This document shows positions 1-10,106 of a stretch of 39,075 nucleotides of DNA, piece after piece; positions within the stretch are counted from its first letter, which is position 1; each line of letters begins with the position of its first letter. The notes beneath the pieces are model-generated. The model was not told the DNA's origin. It searched no databases and saw only the letters and a list, made by a program, of their open reading frames with translations. A program made the position numbers and the translations under genes. The stretch lies in NCBI GenBank assembly GCA_963713505.1, contig CAVQMC010000018.1:1-39075 (forward strand), given 5' to 3'. This DNA comes from CAVQMC01 sp963713505 (lineage in GTDB: Bacteria; Bacteroidota; Ignavibacteria; Ignavibacteriales; Ignavibacteriaceae).

Positions 1-645
1 TATGACCAGGCTAAAATAATTTATTAATCCAACAATCACCTGCATTTTATCTTGAATAGAATAGTTCTCTGTATCAGTTTCGGTATAAAGTGAACTAGTT
101 GTTAAAGTCAACCAAAACTGTAAATCAATTTTTTCAATAGGAATTTTAACACCGGCGCCATATCCGAAGTTTAATGAATGATAATTGGGAGAGGTAAATG
201 TATTGCCGCCGCTTATCAGTATTTTTTGATACAAAAATGATATTACCGATAATCTATATTCAAATTGAAGCGACATATAATTAAATGTAATGCTATTAAA
301 TGCAATCATTGTGTGAATATCTAAAAAATTAGGCCTGGATTCTTCTCTGTTATATTTTGATTTATCGAATACAATATTGTATTGCTTATTATTATTACGA
401 TTAATATTTATTATATGTATTGATTTTATCTTATTTAATAAAATTTCTGAAGAAGTAACTAGGGAATCTATCATTTTATAGGAGATATGATTATCTGCAC
501 TGTCTGTCATTCCCAGTTCATCTACTGTTTTGATAGATAATGAATAACTTGTACCATTGGAATAGTATATTTTACAATTAAAATTTTGTGCATTAATTGT
601 AATACTTAAGGTTGAAATTAAAAATGCCAGACATAGAATCTTCAT
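1..645 (-). CDS. Secreted protein, likely outer-membrane beta-barrel (3' end outside window)
   Basis: The reading frame is open from an ATG at 645 down to the window edge, 215 codons without a stop. The first 19 residues (MKILCLAFLISTLSITINA) are a clear signal peptide followed by Gln. Residues 20-80 are polar with no domain I recognise. From about residue 110 the chain alternates polar and aromatic/aliphatic residues and ends in segments such as YHSLNFGYGAGVKIP and IDLQFWLTLTTSSLYT, which look like transmembrane beta-strands. I therefore infer an outer-membrane barrel or porin-like protein. No specific family is recognised and the 3' end is missing. The ribosome-binding site is weak. Confidence 0.6.
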   Translation of the reverse strand, partial: MKILCLAFLISTLSITINAQNFNCKIYYSNGTSYSLSIKTVDELGMTDSADNHISYKMIDSLVTSSEILLNKIKSIHIININRNNNKQYNIVFDKSKYNREESRPNFLDIHTMIAFNSITFNYMSLQFEYRLSVISFLYQKILISGGNTFTSPNYHSLNFGYGAGVKIPIEKIDLQFWLTLTTSSLYTETDTENYSIQDKMQVIVGLINYFSLVI

Positions 646-800
646 AAGCAAAAATAGAATTTCTGAATTTTAATTTCAGGATTGGCTCCGCCCAACATTC
701 TTGAAACAATTTGAAATAATCCCAATTACATTTTCCCCTGTAATATTATGTAATGAAGGCTATTTTGAATAAATTATTTAATTTAATAATATTTAATTAT

Positions 801-1126
801 TCAGAACGAAATCCGAACCATAGAGTTAAATTCATTTGGTTTTTCATACTGAAGGAAGTGTCCGCATTCATCTAATAAAATTTATTAACTCTTTTCGATA
901 AGCAAAGCTGATCTTTCAGCAAGTTCTTTTGTTGTAACTTTGTGAAGTATTTTATTTGGAATTAAAAAATAATTAAAACTAAATAAAATTAAGGTCGGAA
1001 TTTTAATTTTTTAAGCTGACTAATTAAATTATTATAAGAGATTTTTCCATCATTAGAATTTTGACTGTATATAAAAATAAATGGCAAAAGAAGAATAAAA
1101 ATAAGAGCTATTTTGGAAGTCCTCAT
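801..1126 (-). pseudogene. Decayed secreted alpha/beta hydrolase (internal deletion, indel, two stops)
   Basis: A start at 1126 gives a signal peptide (MRTSKIALIFILLLPFIFIYSQ) and then KISYNNLISQLKK, with a stop at 989-991. If one A is restored to the A6 run at 1007-1012, the frame continues KIPTLILF...LAERSALLIEKS, then two consecutive stops, then ILLDECGHFLQYEKPNEF and a stop at 801. This is the C-terminal third of an alpha/beta hydrolase: the KIPTLIL strand, the ELAERSA helix, and the GH of the catalytic-histidine motif in DECGHF. The nucleophile elbow (GxSxG) and roughly 200 residues between signal peptide and C-terminus are absent. Because of that deletion the gene cannot be rescued by correcting indels, so I call it a true pseudogene. 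Neighbours are unrelated. Confidence 0.7.
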
Positions 1127-1255
1127 AATTCACCCAATTTTACGGAGTAGATTTATTTTTTTATTTAGAAATGAATTTCCCCTTTAACAATTAGATCTAT
1201 TAAGATTCAACACTAAAATATTAATATTTTCAAAATTTGCCTAAAATAATTAGTA

Positions 1256-2299
1256 TTAATTTTCAGGCTTGTCCGGATAATAATATTTTGGAAGCATGTA
1301 TGAAACTCCTTTAAATGACCAATATCCGTAAACTTCGAAAGAAAAAGATTCTAAAGGATAACCAAATCTATCAAATTTTACATTGTTATGATTTAATTTC
1401 AAATATGAAATTATCGGCGATAGATGCATTGGTCCTTTATACATTACTTTTAGATAATAGTCAAAGTTCATTTGAACTATATTATTATCAATAACTCTTA
1501 TAGAATATTTTTCATTCATTGGCCAAATATCTCCTTTTACAGATGGAAACTTTACAATGCTGCAGTAAAAATTGTCCCTTGAGGTTGTATCTGAAATAAA
1601 AGATCTTATAAAATTTATTAAAGAGCCGTAGTATGCTTTTTTCCTATTTTTCTTCCAGATTTCTTCCATAGCTCCCGTCGAATCTGTTAACTTTGTAAAG
1701 AATGTATTCACAACATATCTCAGTTTGCGTAAGTCTTCATTCCAATGAAAATAAATTAAGTCGCAATTTATTTTATAACCTAAATCATCATTTACTATTA
1801 TTATTGGTCTATTTGCTTCTGCCCGTAAGTCGCCTGATTCATCAAAATTTAAATTAATTATTTCAGGATTCATTATTCTGCACCCTGATGCAAATGGACT
1901 ATCACCCAAAAAATATTCTTTAAAAACTGATAAATTTTCTTTCCATTCTTTTGGAGCTTCGGAAACAACATTAACCTGGTTAAGTTCGTAACTAGCTTCT
2001 TTTAGATTGAATGAAAGATTAATTGTCTGTTTGTCGTTTATGAATATATCAACTGAATTTGTTTCATAACCGATAATTGATGCAACTACTGTCTGTTTAC
2101 CGGCTGGAATGTTTTTGATTTTATAAAAACCATTTTGATCAGTAGTTGTACCAATCGTTGTTCCGGAGATATAAACATTTACATTTTGGAGAGGTTCACC
2201 TGTAGAACGCGATGCAATTTTGCCTTCAACATTACCTGAGTATTGAGCAAATATTATATTGCATGTTAAGACCCATATTATAAAATAAATTTTAACCAT
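1256..2299 (-). CDS. Secreted protein with carboxypeptidase-like regulatory domain
   Basis: 347 residues. The signal peptide is residues 1-18 (ending IIFAQ). Residues 24-98 form a carboxypeptidase-like regulatory domain (CarboxypepD_reg): GKIASRSTGEPLQNVNVYI, the GTTTDQNGFYKIKNIPAG turn and a terminal IIGYET strand, as also found at the N-terminus of many Bacteroidota outer-membrane proteins. Residues 105-347 are a conserved-looking domain of unknown function with many aromatic residues and one Cys-containing FASGCRI segment. It is too short and lacks the repeats for a TonB receptor barrel. Start chosen for the signal peptide. It appears to be a single-gene unit. A surface or periplasmic role is inferred only. 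Confidence 0.75.
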   Translation of the reverse strand: MVKIYFIIWVLTCNIIFAQYSGNVEGKIASRSTGEPLQNVNVYISGTTIGTTTDQNGFYKIKNIPAGKQTVVASIIGYETNSVDIFINDKQTINLSFNLKEASYELNQVNVVSEAPKEWKENLSVFKEYFLGDSPFASGCRIMNPEIINLNFDESGDLRAEANRPIIIVNDDLGYKINCDLIYFHWNEDLRKLRYVVNTFFTKLTDSTGAMEEIWKKNRKKAYYGSLINFIRSFISDTTSRDNFYCSIVKFPSVKGDIWPMNEKYSIRVIDNNIVQMNFDYYLKVMYKGPMHLSPIISYLKLNHNNVKFDRFGYPLESFSFEVYGYWSFKGVSYMLPKYYYPDKPEN

Positions 2300-2489
2300 G
2301 AACTATTTTGTCAATTTTAAACGAATATCATTTAATTCATAAATAGATTATATACAGGATTTCCAATATTTAACTTCTTTATAAAATAAATTAATTACAT
2401 CCGGAATTCAATTAAAATGTGTTAAAAGTGTTGATTTAATTTTTTAACATGAAGGTGAAATGGATAAACGGTCTAACATATCCACGATA

Positions 2490-2807
2490 CTATTTTATGC
2501 AACTATTCTTTATAAGCTTAAACAAAAAGCCATTTTTTCTGAAGAGAGGCAACTGTTCAACTTTGCTGTTCTTTTGAGTTGCAAATGGGATAGGGATGAA
2601 ATTTATTGAAGGCGGTTTTTTATTTGGAATTTTTAGAAAATGCACTAATTTTTCTAATAATAACTTTTGTGTTAAAGTTGAAGAAGAAATTCCAAAAGTA
2701 TTTTGACCTTCTTTTTTTTCTTCTTTATTGTCAAAACTCAAATTAGTTTGAGCTAAAACCGGATTTAAAAATATTATAAGGAAAAGTAAAGTAAATAAAG
2801 ACTTCAT
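2490..2807 (-). CDS. Small secreted protein of unknown function
   Basis: 105 residues with a convincing signal peptide (MKSLFTLLFLIIFLNPVLAQ) and an AGGAGT ribosome-binding site 8 bases ahead of the ATG. The mature part is basic and low in complexity (KKEGQNTFGISSS, a PPSINFIPIPF stretch), with a single Cys near the C-terminus. I recognise no family. A minus-strand terminator at 2933-2956 separates it from the upstream PepSY gene, so it has its own promoter. It may be an exported small protein or the N-terminus of a decayed longer gene. Downstream 2300-2489 has no homologous continuation that I can see. Confidence 0.5.
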   Translation of the reverse strand: MKSLFTLLFLIIFLNPVLAQTNLSFDNKEEKKEGQNTFGISSSTLTQKLLLEKLVHFLKIPNKKPPSINFIPIPFATQKNSKVEQLPLFRKNGFLFKLIKNSCIK

Positions 2808-2932
2808 AATATATAACTCCTATAATTTTAATTTTACAAGAGTTTATTAATACAGAAGTAACAAACTCTAATAAACATTAATTTAGACAGTTCAATCTGA
2901 TTGTTTGTTCCGGTTATTAATATTTATAAAAT

Positions 2933-2956
2933 AAAAAAAAGGAAGCCGAAGCTTCC
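2933..2956 (-). terminator. Rho-independent terminator with UUCG loop, after the PepSY gene
   Basis: On the minus strand a perfect 6-bp stem GGAAGC/GCTTCC closes a TTCG tetraloop and is followed directly by eight T residues. It lies 44 bases after the stop codon of the PepSY-like gene at 3000-3465 and reads in the same direction. This is a textbook intrinsic terminator. Confidence 0.85.
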
Positions 2957-2999
2957 TCTTATAAGAAAAGTATTTAAGTCTGCTTAAAAAAGGTTTAAA

Positions 3000-3465
3000 T
3001 TAATCTTGATCTTCATCTTCCTTTTCGTAATTTTCTTTTTTCATTTTATTTAATGAATTTCCGCTTTTATCGAACATCAAGTCTTTTTGTATTTTATTAT
3101 CTTTAACTTCTGCTTCGTATTTCATAGTTCCGTTGGAACTAACAATTTTTGCAGCACCAGTTATTTTATAGCCTTTATAATTTTTCTTAACATAATTATT
3201 AATTTTTGCAGGTAATTCAGTAACAGAGATTTCGGTTTCCGTTTCCATCAATTTGCCACTTTTATTATAAGTTGCTGATTTATTTAATATTTCCTTCTTT
3301 AAAATTAGCTTCAAAAGTATTTCCTTCAACATCCCATTTTACATTTGAAACGTTGGTAAATTTTTTTGCAAAATTATCTTTTACACTTTGCGGTACTTTA
3401 TTTTCTTGAGCAAATACTATAACCGGTAATATTAAAAGTACAATGAATAATGATTTAAATTTCAT
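3000..3465 (-). CDS. PepSY-like periplasmic protein (one frameshift)
   Basis: Merged product is 154 residues after removing one T from the TTT at 3283-3285. Start is the ATG at 3465, preceded by a strong GGAGG. Residues 1-17 are a signal peptide (MKFKSLFIVLLILPVIVFA). The body is two copies of the PepSY-like (beta-lactamase-inhibitor-like) fold: VPQSVKDNFAKKFTNVSNVKWDVEGNTFEANFKEG, and then ELPAKINNYVKKNYKGYKITGAAKI. The tail is acidic (YEKEDEDQD). Proteins of this type are small periplasmic products often linked to two-component systems in Bacteroidota. Here a tandem repeat at 3505-3523 shared with the response-regulator gene lies 40 bases upstream. This suggests control by the neighbouring kinase/regulator pair. 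Function is unknown. Confidence 0.8.
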
Positions 3466-3504
3466 TTTAACCTCCAATTTTGTGAATATTAAAATATAAC
3501 AAAC

Positions 3505-3523
3505 AAACCTGAAGAAAATTTGT
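3505..3523. promoter_or_regulatory. Putative response-regulator box upstream of the PepSY gene
   Basis: On the plus strand AAACCTGA (3505-3512) is followed 11 bases later by AAATTTGT (3516-3523). Over 19 bases it matches the repeat at 10800-10818 in 16 positions, including the spacer. Two half-sites one helical turn apart in direct orientation is the usual geometry for OmpR-family regulators. It lies 40-58 bases ahead of the ATG at 3465. Assignment to the regulator at 10103-10780 is inference. Confidence 0.5.
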
Positions 3524-3570
3524 AGGTTGGAACAAGAAAAAGCACATCGAAATTCCGTTTGATAAAAGTT

Positions 3571-6500
3571 TTACTTTTCTATCATTCTTAATATTGTAGG
3601 AAGTACAATTAACAGTAAAGGTAATGCAATTATAAATCCGCCGATAATCGCAATAGCTAAGGGCTGATGCATTTGTGCTCCTGTACCTATTCCAAGTGCT
3701 AAAGGAAATAAAGCAATAATAGCCCCAAATGCCGTCATTAATGTCGGACGCAGTCTAAGTGAAATAGAATTCACAATGGAAGCTTCTTTGTTAGTAATTT
3801 TTCTTTTTGAATCTAAATATTGCAGATAAATAAAAATAGAATTTTCACCGATAATTCCTACAATCATTATAATGCCAGTATAACTTCCGACATTTAGAGG
3901 TGTACCGGTAATAAACAAAGCAAGAAAGCTGCCTGCAATTCCTAAAATTGCTATAAATATAATTGAGATGGAGACTTTAATTTTTCTGAAAAGAAACAAA
4001 GAGACAGTAAATACTAATAGTATTGCTAAAATTAATATATTTAATAAATCACTGAAGGCTTTCTGCTGCTGTTCATATGCGCCGCCGTAAACTATTTCAT
4101 AACCAGTCGGCAATTTAATTTCTTTTTCTATTTTGTTTTGAAGTTCAGCAATAGTACTTCCTAAATCACGATTGTTTAACCTGGCTACTATATCATATTC
4201 TTGTTTAAGATTCTCCCTATCAACTTCGGCTACACCTTTGACAAATTTTATTTTGGTAAATTCTTTTATGGGCTTAACTTCTCCATTATTAAGAGATATA
4301 AAACTGCTCTTTATATCGTCCAAAGAATTTAACAGCTTTCCATCGAACATTCGGATATTGAAAAGCTGATTCTGACCTAATACATTGCCGACTATGGCAC
4401 CTTTAACCTTAGTATTTATTTGATATTGAAGTTCACTTGGTGTTAACCCGTACTGAGCAAGCACTGCATTTTTAGGCTGGAAGATTATATTGGGACCTGC
4501 AATTGTGATTCCATCAAATACATCGGCAGTTCCTCTAGTATCCTCAACTATTCCGGAAATCTTTTCAGCTATTTCTTGAAGTTTATCTTGATCGTTTCCA
4601 AAGACTTTAATTGAAATCGGCTGCTTTGTACTTATTAAATCACCAAGCATATCTTCAATAATTTGTCCAAAGTCAACTTGAAGAGCTGGCAGTTTTGCTT
4701 CAACCCTTTTTCTAATTTTATTTGCTACTTCTTCAGTTGTTAAATTTCTATTTTTCTTTAGAGCAATTGTATAATCGCCCGTGTTAGGTTCTGTTATAAA
4801 AAAACCATTTTGTGTCCCAATTTGACGGGAAAATGATTGAACTTCCGGTGTGGTTTTTAAAATATTGTCAACCACATTTAGCATTCTATCAGTAGCATCT
4901 AAAGAAGTACCGGGCGGGCTTACAAAATCTAAAATAATAGAACCTTCATCCATTTGGGGTAAAAATCCAGAGGGCAGTTTAGGAATTATATAATATGAAA
5001 ATGCAATTAAAAAGATTATAAAAACAATCGATATCCAGGCTTTGTGAATGAAAAAATATACCCAGTTCCTTTGTTTTATTTCCTTGTGTTTACCATGAGA
5101 AGATCCTTCTCTTGTGAATAGAATATAAATTACCGGCAAACCAATCCAGGTGACAAAATAGGAACAAACAAGGGTAATTATCATTGCATTTGTTAATACT
5201 TTGAAATACGCACCGGCAACACCGCCCATTAAGAAAAACGGCAGAAAAATTACTATTGTACTTAATGAAGATCCGATCATCGCAGGAAGTAAATATTTTA
5301 TTGCTTTAGATACTAAAGCAGGACTGTTTTCTTCAGGATTCTCTTCATGAGTACGATGAATTTGTTCAACGATTACAATTGCATCATCTATAATTAAACC
5401 TATTGCCGCGGCGATAGATCCAATTGTCATAATATTAATTGTATACCCGATTGCGTAAAGGACAATAAAAGTCAAACATAGAGTAATAGGAATTGTTGCT
5501 AGAATAACAGAGCTAGCTTTAAATGATTTTAGAAAGATAATTGTTATAAAAATGGCTAATAATAAACCAACCCAAACAACATCTCTTACACTCCCAATTG
5601 CTTCCGACACAAATTCACCCTGATTATAATAAGGACGCAGTTCCACACCCTTCGGAAGAATTTTTTGAAGCTTTGGAAGTTCTTTTTGAATCGAATTTAC
5701 AACTTGTAATAAATTAGCGTTCGGCTGCTTTAAAATATGAATTGTAGGAACAATTTTACCATTAGCTTTTATTTTTACATAACTTCTTTCAGATCCGATC
5801 TCTACCTTAGCAATATCCTTTAACTTAATTACTCGCTGAGGAGTATTAATTATTACAAGATTCTGCAAATCTACTTTACTATTTTGAGTCGCCTCCGTAA
5901 GTGTTAAATATAACCTGTCGTAATTATTTATAAATCCTGTAGAAGAAATAAAATTTGATTGAGAAATTTTATCTGCAACTGTTTGCGGAGTAATTTTTAA
6001 GTTGCTCAGCTTTGCCGGATTTAAAATAACGTGGTATTCCTCAACTTTACCGCCGCCGACTCCAACCTCAGAAATTCCTGCTATTCTAGACAAAAAAGGT
6101 TTTACGGTATATTCGGCAATATTTCTCAAATCAATCTGGCTGTAACCGTTACCCGAAATCGAAAATCCCATTATTGGAAAAATAGAAGGATTCATTCTTT
6201 CTATTGAAATACTAATTCCTTGAGGAAGATCTTGTTTTATCTCATTTATGCGGGCTTCTATTCTCTGTTGGTTCAAATTAATATCCGAATTCCAATCAAA
6301 GAAAGCTGAAATCTCGCAGCTTCCTCTGCTTGTTGCACTTCTAACTAAATTAGGTCCAGGTAACTCTTTTTATTGCATTTTCCAATGGCACAGTCACCGT
6401 GACCGTCATTTTATCAACAGGCTGTTCACCATTATCAGCTATTATTTTAATTTTAGGGAAAGTAATATTTGGAAATAATGCCGACTGAATGTGAATAAAT

Positions 6501-6577
6501 GAATAAACTCCGCCTAATAAAATAATAATTAATATTACTGCTATCGGACTTTTGTACTTTACATAGAAGTTATTCAT
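3571..6577 (-). CDS. RND efflux pump permease, HAE-like (one frameshift)
   Basis: Merged product is about 1001 residues, normal for an RND inner-membrane permease, after removing one A near 6362. That fix restores the expected KRVPGPNLVRSATSRGSCEISAFFDW stretch. The protein begins with TM1 (SPIAVILIIILLGGVYSF), followed by the porter domain, then TM2-TM6. TM4 carries the AIGLIIDDAIVIVE motif with the paired Asp used for proton relay, at about residues 397-398. A second porter domain and TM8-TM12 follow. The Asp pair argues for the HAE (drug/amphiphile) group rather than the heavy-metal CusA group. It overlaps the membrane-fusion gene by ATGA, so the two are translationally coupled. It would pump substrates out through the TolC-like channel. 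Substrate unknown. Confidence 0.88.
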
Positions 6578-7509
6578 TTCACAATCTCAACTATTGCTGT
6601 ATCAGGTAAGCCGTATGCTCCGCTTAAAATAATTCTTGAAGTTGTATCAAGTTTAGGCTTTAGAATTTGGGCCAGGCTGTCGTTTTCAATTCCCTTTTTA
6701 ATATTTACTTTAACTGCAGTTGTATCGTTAACAAGTTTCATTACCCAAAATGAATCTTCAGTTACATTTGTTACCAAAGAAGATTTTGGTAAAGCTGTTG
6801 TATTCTTAAATACTTTAAAAGGAATCTTCACCATTAAATTTAAATTTTCAGGAAGATTTTATTCTTCATTCAGTTTTAGATAATATGTTTGAGTTTGTGT
6901 AACCGGATCGACAACAGGAACGGATTTTACTATTATTCCGTTAATTTCAGAATTATCAGGCAACGTAATTTTACATTTATTTCCGATTTTAATTTTTGAA
7001 ACGTCCTCATAAGGAACATTCAATTTTATTCTTAATGATGAAGGATTAGAAACTATTGCAATTTGTTCACCAGTTGAAACAAAATCTCCTTCATGATAAT
7101 CTAACTCAGTTAAGATTCCTTTTGAATTTGCTTTTACGAAAACCGAACCTTGAAAAAGCTGATTATCCATCTTTAGTTTTAATGTGTCAATTGCAGATGA
7201 TTCTTGAGTATTTATTTGAAATAAAGTATCACCCGGGTTTACATTATCTCCAATATTTTTAAATACCTTTTTAATAAATCCATTAAAAGTAGAACGAATA
7301 ATTTCCTTTTTTAAAAAAACAGTATTCCCATTTAAATTTATAAAAGCATACATGTTCGTTTTCATCGGATAAGTTATGGTAACCGGCGTTCCCTTTGTGC
7401 TTTCATTTGTACTACCGTTATTCGAACTGCATGAGGATAACAATAGTAAAAAACAGAATGGGATTATAATTATTTTTAGTCTACTTATGAATTTATTTTT
7501 TGAATTCAT
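6574..7509 (-). CDS. RND membrane-fusion lipoprotein (HlyD/AcrA-like), interrupted by in-frame TAA
   Basis: Merged length is 311 residues. A signal peptide with lipobox LSSC at about residue 27 marks a periplasmic lipoprotein anchored to the inner membrane. Next come a lipoyl/barrel-sandwich half (FIKKVFKNIGDNVNPGDTLFQI), the returning half (SKGILTELDYHEGDFVSTGEQIAIV), and a beta-barrel domain with IKIGNKCKITLPD. At 6859-6861 a TAA interrupts the frame between LKLNEE and NLPENLNLMVKIPF. The downstream 95 residues continue in the same frame with family-like sequence, so this is a substitution-type nonsense change and not an indel. It starts one base after the tolC stop and overlaps the pump gene by ATGA. 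If the stop is real, the adaptor lacks its membrane-proximal domain. Confidence 0.8.
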
Positions 7510-7510
7510 T

Positions 7511-8778
7511 CTACCAATTCCAATAATTGTAATTGCTTATTTCAGTTTGATAATCTATTTCAGTATTAATTTTATTCTTTTGAAGATCAATATAATTCTT
7601 CAGTAAAGTCAAATATTCTATAACAGATAAGTTGCCCTGCCGTAATTGTTTTCCTGATACTTTTAAAAGATTTTGATAATCCGATATTTGATCTTCAAGA
7701 TCAGATAAATTTTTCTTTAATGAACTTATTTTATATTTTGATTTTTCTCTTTGCAGCATAACATTTTTCTCGAAATAATTTCTTTCATCAGAAAATAGTT
7801 TTTTCTGTAATTAAACTCTGCTGCCTGGTAATATCTTTTTGATTTCCGTCTAAAATGGGTAATGAAAAATTGAATCCTGCACTAAAACCAATTTTTCTTT
7901 GAATATTATCAATTTCAACAGCATTTAGTCCTGCATTAAAAAATAATTTTAACTGGGGGTCATATTTTGTTTCAAAAATTTTCTGTTGAGATGCAATATT
8001 TAAACTATCCAAATAATATTGCTTTAAGAAATTTGATCCGGAAACTTTCGAAGAAACTTCTAAGCTGACGGTATTGATCATAACTATTTGTGTATCTTTA
8101 ATTCCGCATAATGCATAAAGCTGAAGCAGTTCGCTTTTATAATTTTGAAAATTTTGGCTGCTGTTTATTTGTTCTGTTTTATGCTGAATTTTTAACAGCA
8201 GATAATCTTGTGCTTTTGCAAAACCTTTCGAAACCAAATCTCCGGTTACTTCCATTTGCTTAGTTAAATTATTTACAATTTCATTGGAAAGTCTATATTG
8301 AAGTAAAAACTGCAAAGCATTTATATATTGAAAAGTTACTTGATTTTTTAAATTGTGTTTTTCTTCCACAATATTATTTTGATATGTTTTATTCAAAACC
8401 ATTCTATGATTTTTATAATGCATCAAGTGTACTTCCGTTAAAAATATTTTTATCGACATTTATTTGTGCAGAATATAATCCGCCGTTTGTAACTGAAGGA
8501 TCGTAACCAATTGCTTTAGGAGCAGGATTTGTCGATAATAATTGTCCGTTGTTATTAAAATAAGGTGCAAATAAATAATCGCCAGTTAAATAAACTTGAA
8601 ATGCTGAGTTCTGCGCTTGATCTAAATCTTTCTGAAGATCGTTAATTGAAATTAAGTTATTATAATTTTTTAATACAGGTGAGTTTTTAAATGCCTGATC
8701 AATGAAATAGTTTAAATTATTCTGACAGAATACAATTTTCGAAATAACCAGCAAAAGGAAAACAATCTTTTTCAACAT
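7511..8778 (-). CDS. TolC-family outer-membrane efflux protein (two frameshifts)
   Basis: Merged product is about 421 residues, normal for the family. Repairs are one extra A near 8417 and one extra T in the T6 run at 7799-7804. The second restores SLITEKLFSDERNYFEKNVMLQ. The signal peptide is MLKKIVFLLLVISKIVFC. The body has long alpha-helical hairpins rich in Gln, Asn and Lys (LSNEIVNNLTKQMEVTGDLVSKGFAKAQDYLLLK, and later LKKNLSDLEDQISDYQNLLKVSGKQLRQGNLSVIEYL), as in the TolC periplasmic tunnel. It is first in the tolC-adaptor-pump order. A tandem repeat at 8823-8841 lies upstream, and the kinase gene ends 80 bases upstream. Confidence 0.82.
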
Positions 8779-8822
8779 AAACTTATTAATATTTTATTCA
8801 TATTTCTAAAATAAATTTGAAT

Positions 8823-8841
8823 TCTGAAGACTTTTTGAAGA
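8823..8841. promoter_or_regulatory. Putative response-regulator box upstream of tolC
   Basis: TCTGAAGA (8823-8830) and TTTGAAGA (8834-8841) are direct repeats with an 11-base period, 45-63 bases ahead of the tolC ATG. They share the CTGAAGA core with the boxes at 3505 and 10800, but are less similar to those two than they are to each other. This would give the efflux genes a promoter separate from the kinase/regulator pair. Confidence 0.35.
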
Positions 8842-8858
8842 AATATTAATAATAAATA

Positions 8859-10106
8859 TTAAGAAAAGATAATCTTGAAATTGTGCATTTCATCAAGGAA
8901 GGAATATCTAACTTGGAAAGAATATAATTCACAAATTTTCTTTACAATAGCTAATCCAAGTCCTAATGAATCCATGCTTTTTGAATGTTTAAAAAACCTA
9001 TCGAATATTTGTTCGTTATTCTGAATTATTTCTTTTCCGGTATTTCGAATTATAAGTTCGTTATTTATTAAGGTGATTACTACTTCGCCGTTTTCAAAAT
9101 TATGTTTAATTGAATTCGAAATTAAATTGCTCAATAGAATATTTAATAATTGTTCGTTCGTATTAATTTCTATTTCCGAATTCAAATCACATTCTATTAA
9201 AATATTTTTAGAAGAAGCAAAATCATTATAATTATCCAATACTTTAAGTAATTCATTTTTTACATTTACTTTTTTTGAATCAAAAAAGTTTTTATTCTCA
9301 AGTTTTGATAACAATACAATCGATTTATTTGTCTTGGTTAAGCGGTCAATATTTTTGTGAATTATCTGAATAGTATTTAATGTCGGTTCGTCTAATTTTT
9401 CATTCTGCAGCAATAATTCCAATTTAGATTTTATTACTGCAATAGGAGTTTGTAATTCATGATTAACATCTTCAGTAAATTCCTTTAAAAGATTATATTC
9501 TGTTCTTGCTTTTTTTGTTAAATCGATTAAAGCATTATTTAGTTCAGTGAATTCATCAATTTTACTTTTTTGTAAATTGAGATTTTCAGAATTTCTTAGT
9601 GAAAATTTGTTTAGTTGATTTAAATTATAATAAAATGGTTTTAATATGTCTCTTGTAGTTTTTTGATTTAATATTATTAGAATCAATATCAGTGCGCCCA
9701 ATAAAAAGCTTAGTATTATAGCAATGGATGCAAACAAGTCTTCTTTTTCTACTAAGGATGTTCTGATAATGATCTTATAATTTTTTCCGTTAACATTTTC
9801 AATTGAAGATAATTCCCTGTATGGTTCGTTCTCTTCTTCCGAAGAAGAATAAATGGTTGTATCTTTTATTATAGATTTATTATCCGCTTTTTCATTTGTT
9901 TCTGTTATCCGGATAAGAGGCGGGAAGTTTACATCAATTCCCTCTTTAAGGTTTGATATAATAATATTTTTAGAACTTTCCAGTTGTTCATCAATTTCTG
10001 TTTTTATTAAATAATTTGTAACCAAAAAAATTGTTATGACAACAAGGATAAAAACAACAGCAGAATTAATAAGATAGGTTTTAGCTATTTTGGTATTTAA
10101 CTTCAT
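8859..10106 (-). CDS. Sensor histidine kinase of the efflux locus
   Basis: 415 residues. TM1 is about residues 12-33, a periplasmic sensor loop of about 90 residues follows, and TM2 is about 125-147. The HisKA domain carries the phospho-accepting His216 in VNHELQTPIAVIKS. The ATPase domain has the N box NLISNSIKHN and the G box LGLGLAIVKKI. The product is a classical inner-membrane kinase that would phosphorylate the adjacent OmpR-type regulator. Its start overlaps the regulator stop by four bases (ATGA), so the two are co-translated. The short loop has no recognisable ligand domain. Reading frame is intact. Confidence 0.9.
   Translation of the reverse strand: MKLNTKIAKTYLINSAVVFILVVITIFLVTNYLIKTEIDEQLESSKNIIISNLKEGIDVNFPPLIRITETNEKADNKSIIKDTTIYSSSEEENEPYRELSSIENVNGKNYKIIIRTSLVEKEDLFASIAIILSFLLGALILILIILNQKTTRDILKPFYYNLNQLNKFSLRNSENLNLQKSKIDEFTELNNALIDLTKKARTEYNLLKEFTEDVNHELQTPIAVIKSKLELLLQNEKLDEPTLNTIQIIHKNIDRLTKTNKSIVLLSKLENKNFFDSKKVNVKNELLKVLDNYNDFASSKNILIECDLNSEIEINTNEQLLNILLSNLISNSIKHNFENGEVVITLINNELIIRNTGKEIIQNNEQIFDRFFKHSKSMDSLGLGLAIVKKICELYSFQVRYSFLDEMHNFKIIFS

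Noticed and set aside
1214..1229. 16-base palindrome AAAATATTAATATTTT
   Set aside because: Pure A/T in AT-rich intergenic DNA, with no flanking motif. Not distinguishable from background.
3571..8778. Decay of the whole efflux operon as a biological event
   Set aside because: All three genes are broken, but by the same kind of single-base indel as in essential guaB, and each repairs to a normal length. Only the in-frame TAA at 6859 is left as possibly real.
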